The notes beneath the pieces were generated by a model. The model had not been told where the DNA came from, did no database searches, and saw nothing but the letters and a program-made list of their open reading frames with translations. From the NCBI RefSeq assembly GCF_003254505.1, contig NZ_QFYP01000001.1, positions 3,580,001 to 3,644,000 of the forward strand: 64,000 bases of DNA. The letters run 5' to 3'. The position numbers and the translations under genes were made by a program. Numbering within the stretch: position 1 is the first letter of the stretch; each line of letters starts with the position of its first letter. Positions 49,711 through 58,347 of this stretch are shown in pieces. Source of the DNA: Phenylobacterium hankyongense. Its GTDB lineage: Bacteria > Pseudomonadota > Alphaproteobacteria > Caulobacterales > Caulobacteraceae.

Positions 49711-49810
49711 GGCTTTGACCCAATGCAGTTTTCGCGCGCATCCGGGCCCGCCTGTGCTACAAGCCGCCGCCTTGCGCAGGGCTCATGGCCCGGTCCGGCC
49801 GGATGGCTGC

Positions 49811-49843
49811 GACTTAGGAAGACCAAGCGCAGTAGTCAAGTAT
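49811..49843 (-). promoter_or_regulatory. suf operon promoter overlapped by an IscR-like site
   Basis: On the minus strand TTGACT (49834-49839) and TAAGTC (49811-49816) are 17 bases apart, 100 bp before iscR. The sequence ATACTTGACTA (49833-49843) fits the E. coli IscR type 1 half-site ATASYYGACTR exactly; the second half is poor. Bound regulator would cover the -35. Confidence 0.5.
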
Positions 49844-49871
49844 TCGGCCTGAGGCTGTTGAGAGGGTTCGC

Positions 49872-50522
49872 ATGCCAGAAGTGGTTCTGACCGGCGCGGC
49901 CGGGCGGATCGAAGGCCGCTACACGCAGGGCAAGAGCGAGACGGCTCCCGTCGCGCTGATCCTGCATCCGCACCCCAAGGCGGGCGGCCAGATGAACAAT
50001 CCGGTCACGGTGCAGCTCTTCCACCTGTTCATGAAGCGGGGCTTCTCGGTCCTGCGCTTCAACTTCCGCGGCGTCGGCCGCAGCCAGGGCGAGTTCGACT
50101 CCGGCATCGGCGAGCTGGCCGACGCGGCGACCGCGCTGGACTGGCTGCAGTCCACCAACCCGGCGGCGTCGCAGTGCTGGGTGGCCGGCTATTCCTTCGG
50201 CGCCTGGGTCGGCATGCAGCTCCTGATGCGGCGTCCGGAGACCGACGGCTTCATCTCGGTGTCGCCGCCGACCAACGCCTACGACTTCTCCTTCCTGGCG
50301 CCCTGCCCGGCCTCCGGCCTGATCCTGCACGGCGGCAGCGACAGCGTGGTGCCGCCGGTCGAGGTGGAGCGCGTGGTCTCCAAGCTGCGCACGCAGAAGG
50401 GCATCGTCATCGACTACGAGGTGATCGAGGGCGCCAGCCACTTCTGGGTCGAGAACCTGCCCGACGTCGAGGGCCGCGTCGGAACCTATCTCGACAAGCG
50501 CCTGGCCGCCGAGCCGGCCTGA
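49872..50522 (+). CDS. alpha/beta hydrolase
   Basis: Cytoplasmic alpha/beta hydrolase of 216 residues. The HPHPKAGGQMNNPVTVQLF segment, the nucleophile elbow GYSFGAWVG (about residue 115), the Asp in HGGSDSVVPP and the His in GASHFWVEN form a complete triad. Similar proteins are widespread in alphaproteobacteria; the substrate is unknown. It is divergent from the suf operon and probably co-transcribed with the NTF2-like gene 7 bp downstream. Confidence 0.92.
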   Translation: MPEVVLTGAAGRIEGRYTQGKSETAPVALILHPHPKAGGQMNNPVTVQLFHLFMKRGFSVLRFNFRGVGRSQGEFDSGIGELADAATALDWLQSTNPAASQCWVAGYSFGAWVGMQLLMRRPETDGFISVSPPTNAYDFSFLAPCPASGLILHGGSDSVVPPVEVERVVSKLRTQKGIVIDYEVIEGASHFWVENLPDVEGRVGTYLDKRLAAEPA

Positions 50523-50529
50523 CGCGACC

Positions 50530-50907
50530 ATGACGGCGCCGGACGACGCGATCCGCGCCCGCCGGCGGCTGACCAACAAGCTGATCGCGGCCCACGAGGC
50601 CGCGCGGCTGAGGCCGTTCTTCGCGCTGGACATCAAGCTGATCGCCGGCGACGGGGCGCTGATCCTCGGCGTCGACGCGGTGGTGGAGGCGTTCGCCGGC
50701 CAGTTCGCCGACCCGGCCTTCGTCACCTATGTGCGGACCACCGCGAGCGTCGAGCTCGACCAGGCCGGCGAGCGCGCCGCCGAGCAGGGCCGCTGGGTCG
50801 CCGACTGGACCGGCGTGGCGATGTCCGGGACCTACCTCGCGGTCTGGCGCAAGGTCACCGGCCAGTGGGTGATCGAGAGCGAGCTCTACGTGACCCTGGC
50901 CGGCTAG
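50530..50907 (+). CDS. NTF2-like/DUF4440 family protein
   Basis: A 125-residue protein with the cone-shaped NTF2 fold pattern: an initial helix (RRRLTNKLIAAHEAARLRPF), a variable pocket, and C-terminal strands (GTYLAVWRKVTGQWVIESEL). The fold often binds small molecules or acts as a hydrolase/isomerase; no catalytic residues are evident. Its end overlaps the convergent amidohydrolase gene by four bases. Confidence 0.78.
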   Translation: MTAPDDAIRARRRLTNKLIAAHEAARLRPFFALDIKLIAGDGALILGVDAVVEAFAGQFADPAFVTYVRTTASVELDQAGERAAEQGRWVADWTGVAMSGTYLAVWRKVTGQWVIESELYVTLAG

Positions 50908-52196
50908 GGCTTCGCCGCCGGCGCCTTCACCAGCTTGCCGCCCTTGATGACGCCGGCGACGTGGGTCAGCACGCCGACGTCGGCCAGCGGGTCGCCGGCG
51001 ACCGCGATCATGTCGCCGTAGTGGCCGGGGCTGAGCGCGCCGGCGTCGGCGCTGGCCCGTAGCAGGGCCGCAGCCGTGGTGGTGGCCGACTGGATCGCCT
51101 GCATCGGCGTCATGCCCCAGCGGACCATGTAGGCGAACTGCCGCGCGCCCAGGCCGTGCGGATAGACCCCGGCGTCGGTGCCGAAGCTCAGCTTCACGCC
51201 GGCCTTCACCGCCTTGCGGAAGCCCTCGCGCTGCAACTCGGTGGTGTCGCGGTTCTTGCGCAGATATTCGGCCGGCCAGCCCTCCTTGGTCCCGACCTCG
51301 TCGATCCAGTCGCCGTCGTAGATGTCCATGTCCAGCCAGACGCCCCGGGCCTTGGCGAGCGCGATGCCTTCGTCATCGATCAGCGAGGCGTGCTCGATCG
51401 AGCGCGCCCCGGCGCGGATCGCCGCCTTGACGCCCGCCGCGCCGTGGGCGTGGGCGATGCAGTAGCTGCCGTGCAGGACGGCCTCGTCGCAGGCGGCCTT
51501 CATCTCCGCCTCGGTGAGCTCCAGCTGGCCGGGCTCGCTGCCCATGGCCAGCACCGCTCCGGTGGCGATCAGCTTGATGAAGTCGGCGCCGTGCTGGAAC
51601 AGGTAGCGCACCCGCTCGCGGGCCTCGTCGGGGCTGCGCACCTCGCCCAGCCGGAAATCCGCCGGGATCGCCACGTCGGGCGAGGCTCCGGTGACCGCCC
51701 CGCCGCCGCCGGGAACGGTGATGTAGGCCCCGGCCACCGTCATCCGCGGCCCCTCGACCCAGCCGGCGGCGATGGCGTTCTTCAGGGCCACGTCGTTCAG
51801 GCCGCGGTAGACGCCGACGTCGCGGACGCTGGTGAAGCCGGCATCCAGCATCACCCGAGCGGTCGCCGCGCCCTTCAGCACCGTCTCGGCGGCCGAGTGC
51901 TTCAGCGGCTCGGTGGGGTCGTTGCCCTCGGCGAAGCCGTCGGCCACGTGGGTGTGCATGTCGATCAAGCCGGGCAGGACGGTGTAGCCCGACCAGTCGA
52001 TGACCCGGCCGTCCGCAGCCGGCGGCGCCCAGGCGGTGACGGCCGCGACCCGCCCATCGACCACCTTGATCAGCCGATCGGTCTCGACGACGCCCCTCTC
52101 GGGATCCACCAGGCGCCCGGCGTGGACGTAGACCACCTCGGCGTGCGCGCCGGTCGCCGCCAGCAGCGCGGCCAGCGCCAGTCCCCAGCTCTTCAT
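50904..52196 (-). CDS. exported amidohydrolase family protein
   Basis: Metal-dependent hydrolase of 430 residues with a signal peptide (about 1-19, ending AHA). The HxH motif is in DMHTHVADGFAEG, later His residues lie in YCIAHAHGAAGV and SIEHASLID, and the metal-binding Asp is in SFGTDAGVYPHG. The barrel closes with PMQAIQSATTTAAALL and GALSPGHYGDMIAVAGDP. Related enzymes cleave Xaa-Pro/imidazolone-type or peptide amides; substrate unknown. ATG at 52196 follows GGGGGAG. Confidence 0.93.
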   Translation of the reverse strand: MKSWGLALAALLAATGAHAEVVYVHAGRLVDPERGVVETDRLIKVVDGRVAAVTAWAPPAADGRVIDWSGYTVLPGLIDMHTHVADGFAEGNDPTEPLKHSAAETVLKGAATARVMLDAGFTSVRDVGVYRGLNDVALKNAIAAGWVEGPRMTVAGAYITVPGGGGAVTGASPDVAIPADFRLGEVRSPDEARERVRYLFQHGADFIKLIATGAVLAMGSEPGQLELTEAEMKAACDEAVLHGSYCIAHAHGAAGVKAAIRAGARSIEHASLIDDEGIALAKARGVWLDMDIYDGDWIDEVGTKEGWPAEYLRKNRDTTELQREGFRKAVKAGVKLSFGTDAGVYPHGLGARQFAYMVRWGMTPMQAIQSATTTAAALLRASADAGALSPGHYGDMIAVAGDPLADVGVLTHVAGVIKGGKLVKAPAAKP

Positions 52197-52275
52197 CGTG
52201 CGAACTCCCCCGCCCCGACGAGTCGGGGACGGCAAGAGTGGGGGCCGCCGGCGACGCGAAATCAAGCCGCCGGCG

Positions 52276-53445
52276 TCAGCTCAGCGCCTGGTCCAGGTCG
52301 GCGATCAGGTCCTCGGCGTCCTCGACGCCCACCGACAGCCGGACCAGGGAGTCGGCGATGCCGATGCGGGCGCGGGTGTCCGCCGGGATGGAGGCGTGGG
52401 TCATGATCGCCGGGTGCTCGATCAGGCTCTCCACCCCGCCCAGGCTCTCGGCGAGGGTGAACAGGCGCGTGCGCTCCAGCATCCGCCGCGTGCCTTCCAG
52501 GTCGCGGTCCAGCACCACGGTGATCATGCCGCCGAAGCCGTGCATCTGCTTCTGCGCCAGGGCGTGCTGCGGGTGGCTCTCCAGGCCCGGATAGACCACC
52601 TGACCCACCCCGCGGCCCTCCAGCCAGCGGGCGACGGCCATGCCGTTGTCGCAGTGCCGCTGCATGCGCAGCGCCAGGGTCTTGATCCCCCGCAGGGTCA
52701 GGTAGCTGTCGAACGGCGAGGCCACCGCCCCCACCGCGTTCTGCAGGAAGGTGAGCTGGTCGCGCAGCTCGGCGTTGTCGCCGACCACCAGGGCGCCGCC
52801 GACCACGTCGGAGTGGCCGCCGAGGTATTTGGTGGTGGAGTGCATCACCACGTCGAAGCCCAGCTCCAGCGGCCGCTGGACGTACGGGCTGGCGAAGGTG
52901 TTGTCGGCGGCCGCGATCACCCCTCGCCGCCTGGCGAGCGCGGCGATCGCCTCCAGGTCCGCCAGGCGCAGCATCGGGTTGGTGGGCGTTTCCACCCAGA
53001 TCATCCGGGTGCGCGGCGTGATCGCCGCCTCGACCGCGGCCACGTCGGCCAGGTCGACGAAGCTGAACTCCAGGGCGGCGGAGCGGCGGCGGACCTTGTC
53101 GAACAGCCGGAAGGTGCCGCCGTAGAGGTCCTCGCTGGCGATCACGTGGTCGCCGGCGTCGAAGGCGTCCAGCAGGGTGGAGATGGACGCCAGGCCGGAG
53201 GCGAAGGCGTAGCCCTTGGTCCCGCTCTCCAGGTCCGCCAGCGAGCGCTCGAGCGCGAACCGGGTCGGGTTCTGGCTGCGCGAGTACTCGAAGCCCTGGT
53301 GCACGCCGGGGCTCGCCTGGGCGTAGGTCGAGGTGGCGTAGATCGGCGGCATCACCGCGCCGGTGGACGGGTCCGGCGACTGACCGCCGTGGATCACGCG
53401 GGTGGCGAATTCCAGCCGGTTGCGTCCGTGGGTGTCGTCTTTCAC
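52276..53445 (-). CDS. trans-sulfuration PLP enzyme (cystathionine gamma-synthase/lyase type)
   Basis: Cys/Met metabolism PLP enzyme of 389 residues. The N-terminal [20 protein letters not shown] and [14 protein letters not shown] are diagnostic, the PLP Lys is in [17 protein letters not shown] (about residue 207), and [13 protein letters not shown] is present. Its start overlaps the cystathionine beta-synthase gene by four bases, which favours gamma-lyase in reverse transsulfuration (homocysteine to cysteine). Gamma-synthase cannot be excluded from sequence alone. Confidence 0.94.
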   Translation of the reverse strand: MKDDTHGRNRLEFATRVIHGGQSPDPSTGAVMPPIYATSTYAQASPGVHQGFEYSRSQNPTRFALERSLADLESGTKGYAFASGLASISTLLDAFDAGDHVIASEDLYGGTFRLFDKVRRRSAALEFSFVDLADVAAVEAAITPRTRMIWVETPTNPMLRLADLEAIAALARRRGVIAAADNTFASPYVQRPLELGFDVVMHSTTKYLGGHSDVVGGALVVGDNAELRDQLTFLQNAVGAVASPFDSYLTLRGIKTLALRMQRHCDNGMAVARWLEGRGVGQVVYPGLESHPQHALAQKQMHGFGGMITVVLDRDLEGTRRMLERTRLFTLAESLGGVESLIEHPAIMTHASIPADTRARIGIADSLVRLSVGVEDAEDLIADLDQALS

Positions 53446-54824
53446 GCCGCGCGCCTCAGGTAGTTGATGAGATCGATCCGGGTGATCAGCCCGAGGAATT
53501 CCCGGCCGTCGAGGACGATCGCCACCTCGTCGCGCTCGAAGATCGGCAGCAGGGCGTCCAGCGGCTCATGCGCCTGCAGGGTGTGCAGCCGCGCGGTCAT
53601 CGCCGCGCTGACGGCCTGGGTGAACCGCCCCTCGGTGCGCCGGTCCTCCACCGCCTCCAGGAGGTCGCTCTCGTCGATCAGCCCGATCAGCCGCCCGTCG
53701 TCCAGCACCGGCAGTTGGGAGACGTCGGCCTGGCGCATGCGGTTGTAGGCGGTGAGAAGGGTGTCCTGTGGCCCCACCGTCACCGCCTCGCCCTGCGAGC
53801 GGGCGATCAGGTCGCGCAGGTCGCCGTGCAGGGGCCGGTCGACCAGCCCCTGCTCGGCCACCCAGGAGTCGTTGTAGACCTTGGAGAGGTATTTCGAGCC
53901 GGTGTCGCAGACCAGCGTCACCACCCGCTTGGGCTCGGTCTGCTCGCGGCAATAGCGCAACGCCGCGGCCAGCAGGGTCCCGGACGAGGAGCCGCCGAGG
54001 ATGCCGGCCTTCATGAGGAGCTGCCGGGCGGTGGCGATGCTCTCCTGGTCCGGGATCGCATAGGCCTTCTTCACCAGCGACAGGTCGCAGTTGACCGGCA
54101 CGAAGTCCTCGCCGATCCCCTCCACCACCCAGGAGCCGGCCGCCACCGTCTGGCCGGTCTCCACCAGCGGCGCGAGGATCGAGCCGGTGGGGTCGGCCAG
54201 CACCATCGCGGTCCGCGGCGAGACCCGGGCGAAGTAGCGGCCGATGCCGGTCAGCGTGCCGCCGGAGCCGACGCCGACCACCACCGCGTCCACGTCGCCT
54301 TCCATCTGCTCCCAGATCTCCGGGGCGGTGGTGGTCTCGTGGGCCAGCGGGTTGGCCGGGTTGGTGAACTGGTTGATGTAGACCGCGCCGGGGATCTTGG
54401 CCGCCAGGGCCTCGGCCATGTCCTGGTAGTATTCCGGGTGGCCCTTGCCGACGTCGGAACGGGTGATGCGCACGTCGACGCCCATGGCGCGCAGGTGCTG
54501 GATCTTCTCGCGGGCCATCTTGTCGGGCACCACCAGCAGCAGCGGATAGCCCTTCAGCACCGCCACCTGCGCCAGGCCCAGGCCGGTGTTGCCGGCGGTG
54601 GCTTCCACCAGCGTCCCGCCGGGCTTCAGCCGGCCGTCGGCCTCCGCCGCCTCGATCATCGAGCGGGCGATGCGGTCCTTGATGGAGCCGCCGGGATTGG
54701 CGTTCTCCAGCTTGACGAACAGCCGGCACGGGCCGGTGTCGAACCCGGAGAGCTCGACCATGGGCGTGCGCCCGATCAGGTCGAGGGTGGAGGCCGCCGG
54801 CGGCGGCAAAGGCTGGACGGTCAC
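53442..54824 (-). CDS. cystathionine beta-synthase
   Basis: Condenses homocysteine and serine to cystathionine. Of 460 residues, the PLP domain begins at LDLIGRTPMVELS; the PLP Lys is in NPGGSIKDRIA (residue 49), and the phosphate loop is GVGSGGTLTGIG. The last 120 residues hold a pair of CBS domains (VTVGPQDTLLTAYN and ALLPIFERDEVAIVLDG), a probable ligand sensor. GTG at 54824 was chosen because homology begins about residue 14; an in-frame ATG at 54932 would add 36 non-conserved residues. The downstream PLP enzyme gene overlaps by four bases. Confidence 0.92.
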   Translation of the reverse strand: MTVQPLPPPAASTLDLIGRTPMVELSGFDTGPCRLFVKLENANPGGSIKDRIARSMIEAAEADGRLKPGGTLVEATAGNTGLGLAQVAVLKGYPLLLVVPDKMAREKIQHLRAMGVDVRITRSDVGKGHPEYYQDMAEALAAKIPGAVYINQFTNPANPLAHETTTAPEIWEQMEGDVDAVVVGVGSGGTLTGIGRYFARVSPRTAMVLADPTGSILAPLVETGQTVAAGSWVVEGIGEDFVPVNCDLSLVKKAYAIPDQESIATARQLLMKAGILGGSSSGTLLAAALRYCREQTEPKRVVTLVCDTGSKYLSKVYNDSWVAEQGLVDRPLHGDLRDLIARSQGEAVTVGPQDTLLTAYNRMRQADVSQLPVLDDGRLIGLIDESDLLEAVEDRRTEGRFTQAVSAAMTARLHTLQAHEPLDALLPIFERDEVAIVLDGREFLGLITRIDLINYLRRAA

Positions 54825-54887
54825 GCTCTCACCCAGGCTGGCGGCGGGAAATTCTTGGGGGATCAGTTTGCTTCCCTCTGTGTCCGA

Positions 54888-54965
54888 CAAGAAACGCACG
54901 AACCGCCAGCAAGGCGCAAGACGCAGATTCATTGCCGCACTGCGGCGCGAACCGGCAAGAAACGC
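54888..54965. repeat. short direct repeat CAAGAAACGC in cbs upstream region
   Basis: CAAGAAACGC occurs at 54888-54897 and 54956-54965, in the 215-bp region between cbs and the CAP-domain gene. The two copies are 68 bp apart. Possible binding sites; no other feature is visible here. Confidence 0.25.
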
Positions 54966-55039
54966 GCGCCGATGCAAACGCCTGCGGCGACCGATCACAG
55001 GGCGCGTCCGCACCACCATGCTAGAGGTTCGACGGGGAC

Positions 55040-55675
55040 GTGATTCAATGGGTGCGTAAAATGCCCGGCGTCCGCCTCAAGCTCCTCTCCCTCTCCGCCC
55101 TTGGACTGCTGCTGCTCGCCGCCGCGCCGCAGCGCGCCAGCGCCGGCAGCCTCGACGCGGCCGTCCTGCAGGAGATGAACTTCGCCCGCAGCCATCCGTC
55201 GGAATACGCGCGCGAGCTGAGCCGCCAGGGCGAGACGGAGGACCCGGAGTCGGCGGGCTTCGCCTACGAGGACCCCGACGCCTTCGACGAGGCCATCGAC
55301 TTCCTGCGCCGCCAGCCGCCGCTGCCGCCGCTGAAGCCGGACGAGCGGCTCGCCGCCGCCGCGATGGCGCACACCGCGGGCCAGGGGCCGCGCGGCGACG
55401 TCGGTCATGGCGGCCCAGGCGGCGACAGCCTCGGCGAGCGGCTGCACCGACACGGGGTGTGGGCGGGCCTGGCGGCCGAGGACATCTCCTATGGCTACCG
55501 CAGCCCGCGGGACATCGTGCGCCAGCTGATCGTCGACAGCGGGATTCCCAACCGCGGCCACCGGCAGAACATCTTCGGCCGCGCCTATCAGGTGGCCGGC
55601 GTCGCCTGCGGCCGGCACCGGGTCTACGGCTCGATGTGCACGGTCGACTTCGCCGGCGCCCTGGTGAAGCGCTAG
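55040..55675 (+). CDS. CAP-domain (SCP-like) secreted protein
   Basis: Exported protein of up to 211 residues with a hydrophobic signal segment (about residues 12-35, ending RASAG). The CAP core has LQEMNFARSHPSEYAR, the His in MAHTAGQG, the GHGG.. and GERL elements, and GHRQNIFGRAYQVAGVACG near the end. Metal-binding His residues are present; the function of bacterial CAP proteins is unsettled. Translation may start at GTG 55040 or ATG 55061; both give an intact signal peptide. Confidence 0.88.
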   Translation: MIQWVRKMPGVRLKLLSLSALGLLLLAAAPQRASAGSLDAAVLQEMNFARSHPSEYARELSRQGETEDPESAGFAYEDPDAFDEAIDFLRRQPPLPPLKPDERLAAAAMAHTAGQGPRGDVGHGGPGGDSLGERLHRHGVWAGLAAEDISYGYRSPRDIVRQLIVDSGIPNRGHRQNIFGRAYQVAGVACGRHRVYGSMCTVDFAGALVKR

Positions 55676-55688
55676 CGGCGGCGGCCGC

Positions 55689-56795
55689 TCAGGGCTGGAC
55701 GATCCGGCCGCCGGTCATTGGCGCCGGGACGCCGGTGGTCTTCGGGAACGAGATCGGCAGGCCGCGGGCGGTGCGGGCGGCCAGGTAGGCGAAGGCCTCG
55801 GCCTCGATGGCGTCGCCGCGCCAGCCATAGTCGTCGGCGCTCTTCACCGGGGCCGGCAGGCGGGCCGCCAGCGCCTTCATGATCTCCGGGTTATGCCGGC
55901 CGCCGCCGGCGACGACCACCGCGCGCGGCGTCTGGCCGACCAGCTCGAAGCCGTGGCGCACCGCCTCGGCGGTGAAGGCCACCAGGGTGGCAGCGGCGTC
56001 CTCCAGCTCGCAGCCGGCCAACGGCTCCAGGGAGAAGTCGTAGCGGTCGAGGGACTTGGGCGGCGGCGCCTGGAAATAGGGGTGCGCCAGCAGCGCCCGC
56101 ACCACGCCTTCGTTCGGCCGCCCGACGCTGGCGTACTTGCCGCCCTCGTCGAAGCGCCCGGCGCCGCGGTCCTGCACCAGGAGGTCGATCATCCCGTTGC
56201 CGGGGCCGGTGTCGAAGGCGGCGATCTCGTCGCCGCCGGACCAGAAGGTGACGTTGGCCACGCCGCCGATGTTCAGCACCGCCAGCGGCGCCTCCAGCCC
56301 CGAGGCCTGGGCGCGGGCCAGGTGGTAGATCGGCGCCAGCGGCGCGCCCTCCCCGCCGGCCGCCACGTCGGCGGTGCGGAAGTCGTGGGCCACCGGCACG
56401 CGGGTCTGGGTCGCCAGCCACTGGGCGTCGCCGAGTTGCACTGTGCGGCCGACCCGGCCCTCCTGAGGCCGCTCGTGCAGCACGGTCTGGCCGTGCATGC
56501 CGATCAGGTCGATGTCGGACCAGGCCAGGTCGTTCGCCGCCAGGAATTCGGTCGCCGCGGCGTAATGCTCCTCGGCGCCGGCTCGCGCCGCCTGGGCGAA
56601 GATCGCCGGCTCGGGCGCGCCCCGCGGCCAGGCCAGGGCCTGCCTGGTGGCCTCCAGCATGATGTCGCGGGTGGCCTCGGTTAGCTTGCGCTCGCCGGCC
56701 GGACCGAACGCGGAAATCGTCTCGCCGTCGGTCTCCAGCACCGCCATGTCGACGGCGTCGAGGGAGGTTCCGGTCATGAATCCAAGCACGCGCAT
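55689..56795 (-). CDS. anmK: anhydro-N-acetylmuramic acid kinase
   Basis: Phosphorylates and hydrolyses 1,6-anhydro-MurNAc to MurNAc-6-P in peptidoglycan recycling. Of 368 residues, N-terminal VLGFMTGTSLDAVDMAV with the catalytic-type Asp, the GMHGQTVLH segment, LNIGGVANVTFW, DTGPGNGMIDLL and the VVAGGGRHNPEIM loop are characteristic. ATG at 56795 fits the family start. It is divergent from tyrS. Confidence 0.97.
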   Translation of the reverse strand: MRVLGFMTGTSLDAVDMAVLETDGETISAFGPAGERKLTEATRDIMLEATRQALAWPRGAPEPAIFAQAARAGAEEHYAAATEFLAANDLAWSDIDLIGMHGQTVLHERPQEGRVGRTVQLGDAQWLATQTRVPVAHDFRTADVAAGGEGAPLAPIYHLARAQASGLEAPLAVLNIGGVANVTFWSGGDEIAAFDTGPGNGMIDLLVQDRGAGRFDEGGKYASVGRPNEGVVRALLAHPYFQAPPPKSLDRYDFSLEPLAGCELEDAAATLVAFTAEAVRHGFELVGQTPRAVVVAGGGRHNPEIMKALAARLPAPVKSADDYGWRGDAIEAEAFAYLAARTARGLPISFPKTTGVPAPMTGGRIVQP

Positions 56796-56800
56796 GCGGC

Positions 56801-56830
56801 TTGACTGCCATGACCTCGCGGCCGTAGCTA
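56801..56830 (+). promoter_or_regulatory. candidate promoter for tyrS leader
   Basis: TTGACT (56801-56806), 18 bases, TAGCTA (56825-56830). Transcription would start near 56837, exactly at an ATG opening a 15-codon frame, so the transcript may be leaderless, a common form in Caulobacter. Confidence 0.4.
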
Positions 56831-56836
56831 GCCGCG

Positions 56837-56884
56837 ATGATCGGCAAAGCCGCCCTCTTCGGCCGCTATTACCGCCTGCCCTAG
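56837..56884 (+). CDS. putative 15-residue leader peptide with tandem Tyr codons
   Basis: ATG at 56837 opens 15 codons (MIGKAALFGRYYRLP) ending TAG at 56882-56884, with G/C third positions typical of the host. TAT TAC at 56867-56872 encode Tyr-Tyr. An inverted repeat begins right there (56872-56894). The tyrosyl-tRNA synthetase gene follows. Tandem cognate codons before a hairpin are the classic attenuation layout. No U tract is seen after the repeat, so a transcriptional mechanism is not secured; translational control or coincidence remain possible. Confidence 0.4.
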   Translation: MIGKAALFGRYYRLP

Positions 56885-56894
56885 CAGCAGGCGG
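56872..56894 (+). promoter_or_regulatory. inverted repeat at the Tyr codons, possible attenuator
   Basis: 8-bp arms CCGCCTGC (56872-56879) and GCAGGCGG (56887-56894) with a 7-base loop. The left arm overlaps the last codons of the putative leader peptide, so a ribosome stalled at Tyr would block the hairpin. Confidence 0.4.
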
Positions 56895-57064
56895 CCGACC
56901 CCTCGCGCCCGCCAACCGGCCGGCGCCGCGCTCCCAGACTGACCGTCCCGCCGGCCTCCTCGTTTCCCAAGGAGCCCGCCATGTCCCTCGAAATCTCCCA
57001 GTCTCTCGAAATTCCGGGCGCCGCCGTGCTAGAGCCCGGCCACCGAAGTCCCGAGATTCCTCCG

Positions 57065-58321
57065 ATGCCCGAACATGCCTTCAAATCCGAGTTCCTGAAG
57101 ACCATGCAGGCGCGCGGCTACATCCACCAGGTCACCCATCCGGAGGAACTGGACGAGGCGGCGAGCAACGGGATCATCACCGCCTACATCGGCTACGACG
57201 CCACGGCGCCGTCGCTGCACGTCGGCAACCTGATCACCATCATGATGCTGCGCCGGCTGCAGCAGGCGGGCCACAAGCCGATCGTCATCGTCGGCGGCGG
57301 CACCACCAAGGTCGGCGACCCCTCCGGCAAGGACGAGACGCGCCAGCTGCGCAGCGAGGCCGAGATCCAGGCCAATATCGCCTCTCAGAAGCAGGCGTTC
57401 GCCAAGTTCCTGACGTTCGGCGACGGACCGACCGACGCCATGCTGGTGGACAACGACGAGTGGCTGTCGAAGCTCGGCTACATCGACTTCCTGCGCGAGT
57501 ACGGCGTCCACTTCACCATCAATCGCATGCTGGCGTTCGACTCCGTCAAGCTGCGGCTGGACCGCGAACAGCCGCTGACCTTCATCGAATTCAACTACAT
57601 GCTGATGCAGGCCACCGACTTCCTGGAGCTGAACCGCCGCTACGGCTGCGTGCTGCAGATGGGCGGCTCCGACCAGTGGGGCAACATCGTCAACGGCGTG
57701 GAGCTGATCCGGCGGGTGGACCAGAAACCCGCCTTCGGCCTGACCACGCCGCTCTTGGCCACCTCCTCCGGCGCCAAGATGGGCAAGACGGCCCAGGGCG
57801 CGGTGTGGCTGAACGCCGACATGCGCAGCCCCTACGACTACTGGCAGTTCTGGCGGAACACCGAAGACGCCGACGTCGGGCGGTTCATGCGGCTGTTCAC
57901 CGACCTGCCGCTGGACGAGGTCGCCCTCCTGGAGGCCCTGCCCGGCGCCCAGATCAATGAGGCCAAGAAGGTGTTGGCCAACGCCGCCACCACCCTGCTG
58001 CACGGCCGCGAGGAAGCCGAGAAGGCGGCCGCGGCGGCCGAGGCCGCATTCGAACAGGGCCGGCTCTCCGACGACTTGCCGACCCACGAGGTTCCCCGCG
58101 CGGAGCTGGAGGCCGGGATCGTGCTGGCGGCGCTGGCCGCCGACGCCGGACTGGCGGGGTCGCGCGGCGAGGCCCGTCGCCTGGCCCAGGGCGGCGGCCT
58201 GCGGGTCAACGACAGGGCGGAAAACGACGCCAACCGCACCGTCACGGTTGCCGATCTGGTGGACGGTGTGGTCAAGCTGGCGGCCGGCAAGAAGAAGATC
58301 GTTCTGGTCAGGCCAATCTAG
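57065..58321 (+). CDS. tyrS: tyrosyl-tRNA synthetase
   Basis: Class I synthetase of 418 residues charging tRNA-Tyr. The HIGH-like motif is [25 protein letters not shown] and the KMSKS equivalent [12 protein letters not shown] are intact; an S4 RNA-binding domain covers the last 65 residues ([19 protein letters not shown]). ATG at 57065 gives the family N-terminus [13 protein letters not shown]. An in-frame ATG at 56981 has a far better ribosome-binding site (AAGGAG) and would add 28 unusual residues; the true start is open. Confidence 0.96.
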   Translation: MPEHAFKSEFLKTMQARGYIHQVTHPEELDEAASNGIITAYIGYDATAPSLHVGNLITIMMLRRLQQAGHKPIVIVGGGTTKVGDPSGKDETRQLRSEAEIQANIASQKQAFAKFLTFGDGPTDAMLVDNDEWLSKLGYIDFLREYGVHFTINRMLAFDSVKLRLDREQPLTFIEFNYMLMQATDFLELNRRYGCVLQMGGSDQWGNIVNGVELIRRVDQKPAFGLTTPLLATSSGAKMGKTAQGAVWLNADMRSPYDYWQFWRNTEDADVGRFMRLFTDLPLDEVALLEALPGAQINEAKKVLANAATTLLHGREEAEKAAAAAEAAFEQGRLSDDLPTHEVPRAELEAGIVLAALAADAGLAGSRGEARRLAQGGGLRVNDRAENDANRTVTVADLVDGVVKLAAGKKKIVLVRPI

Positions 58322-58347
58322 GTCAGGCCGGCTAGCCACGGGGGCGG

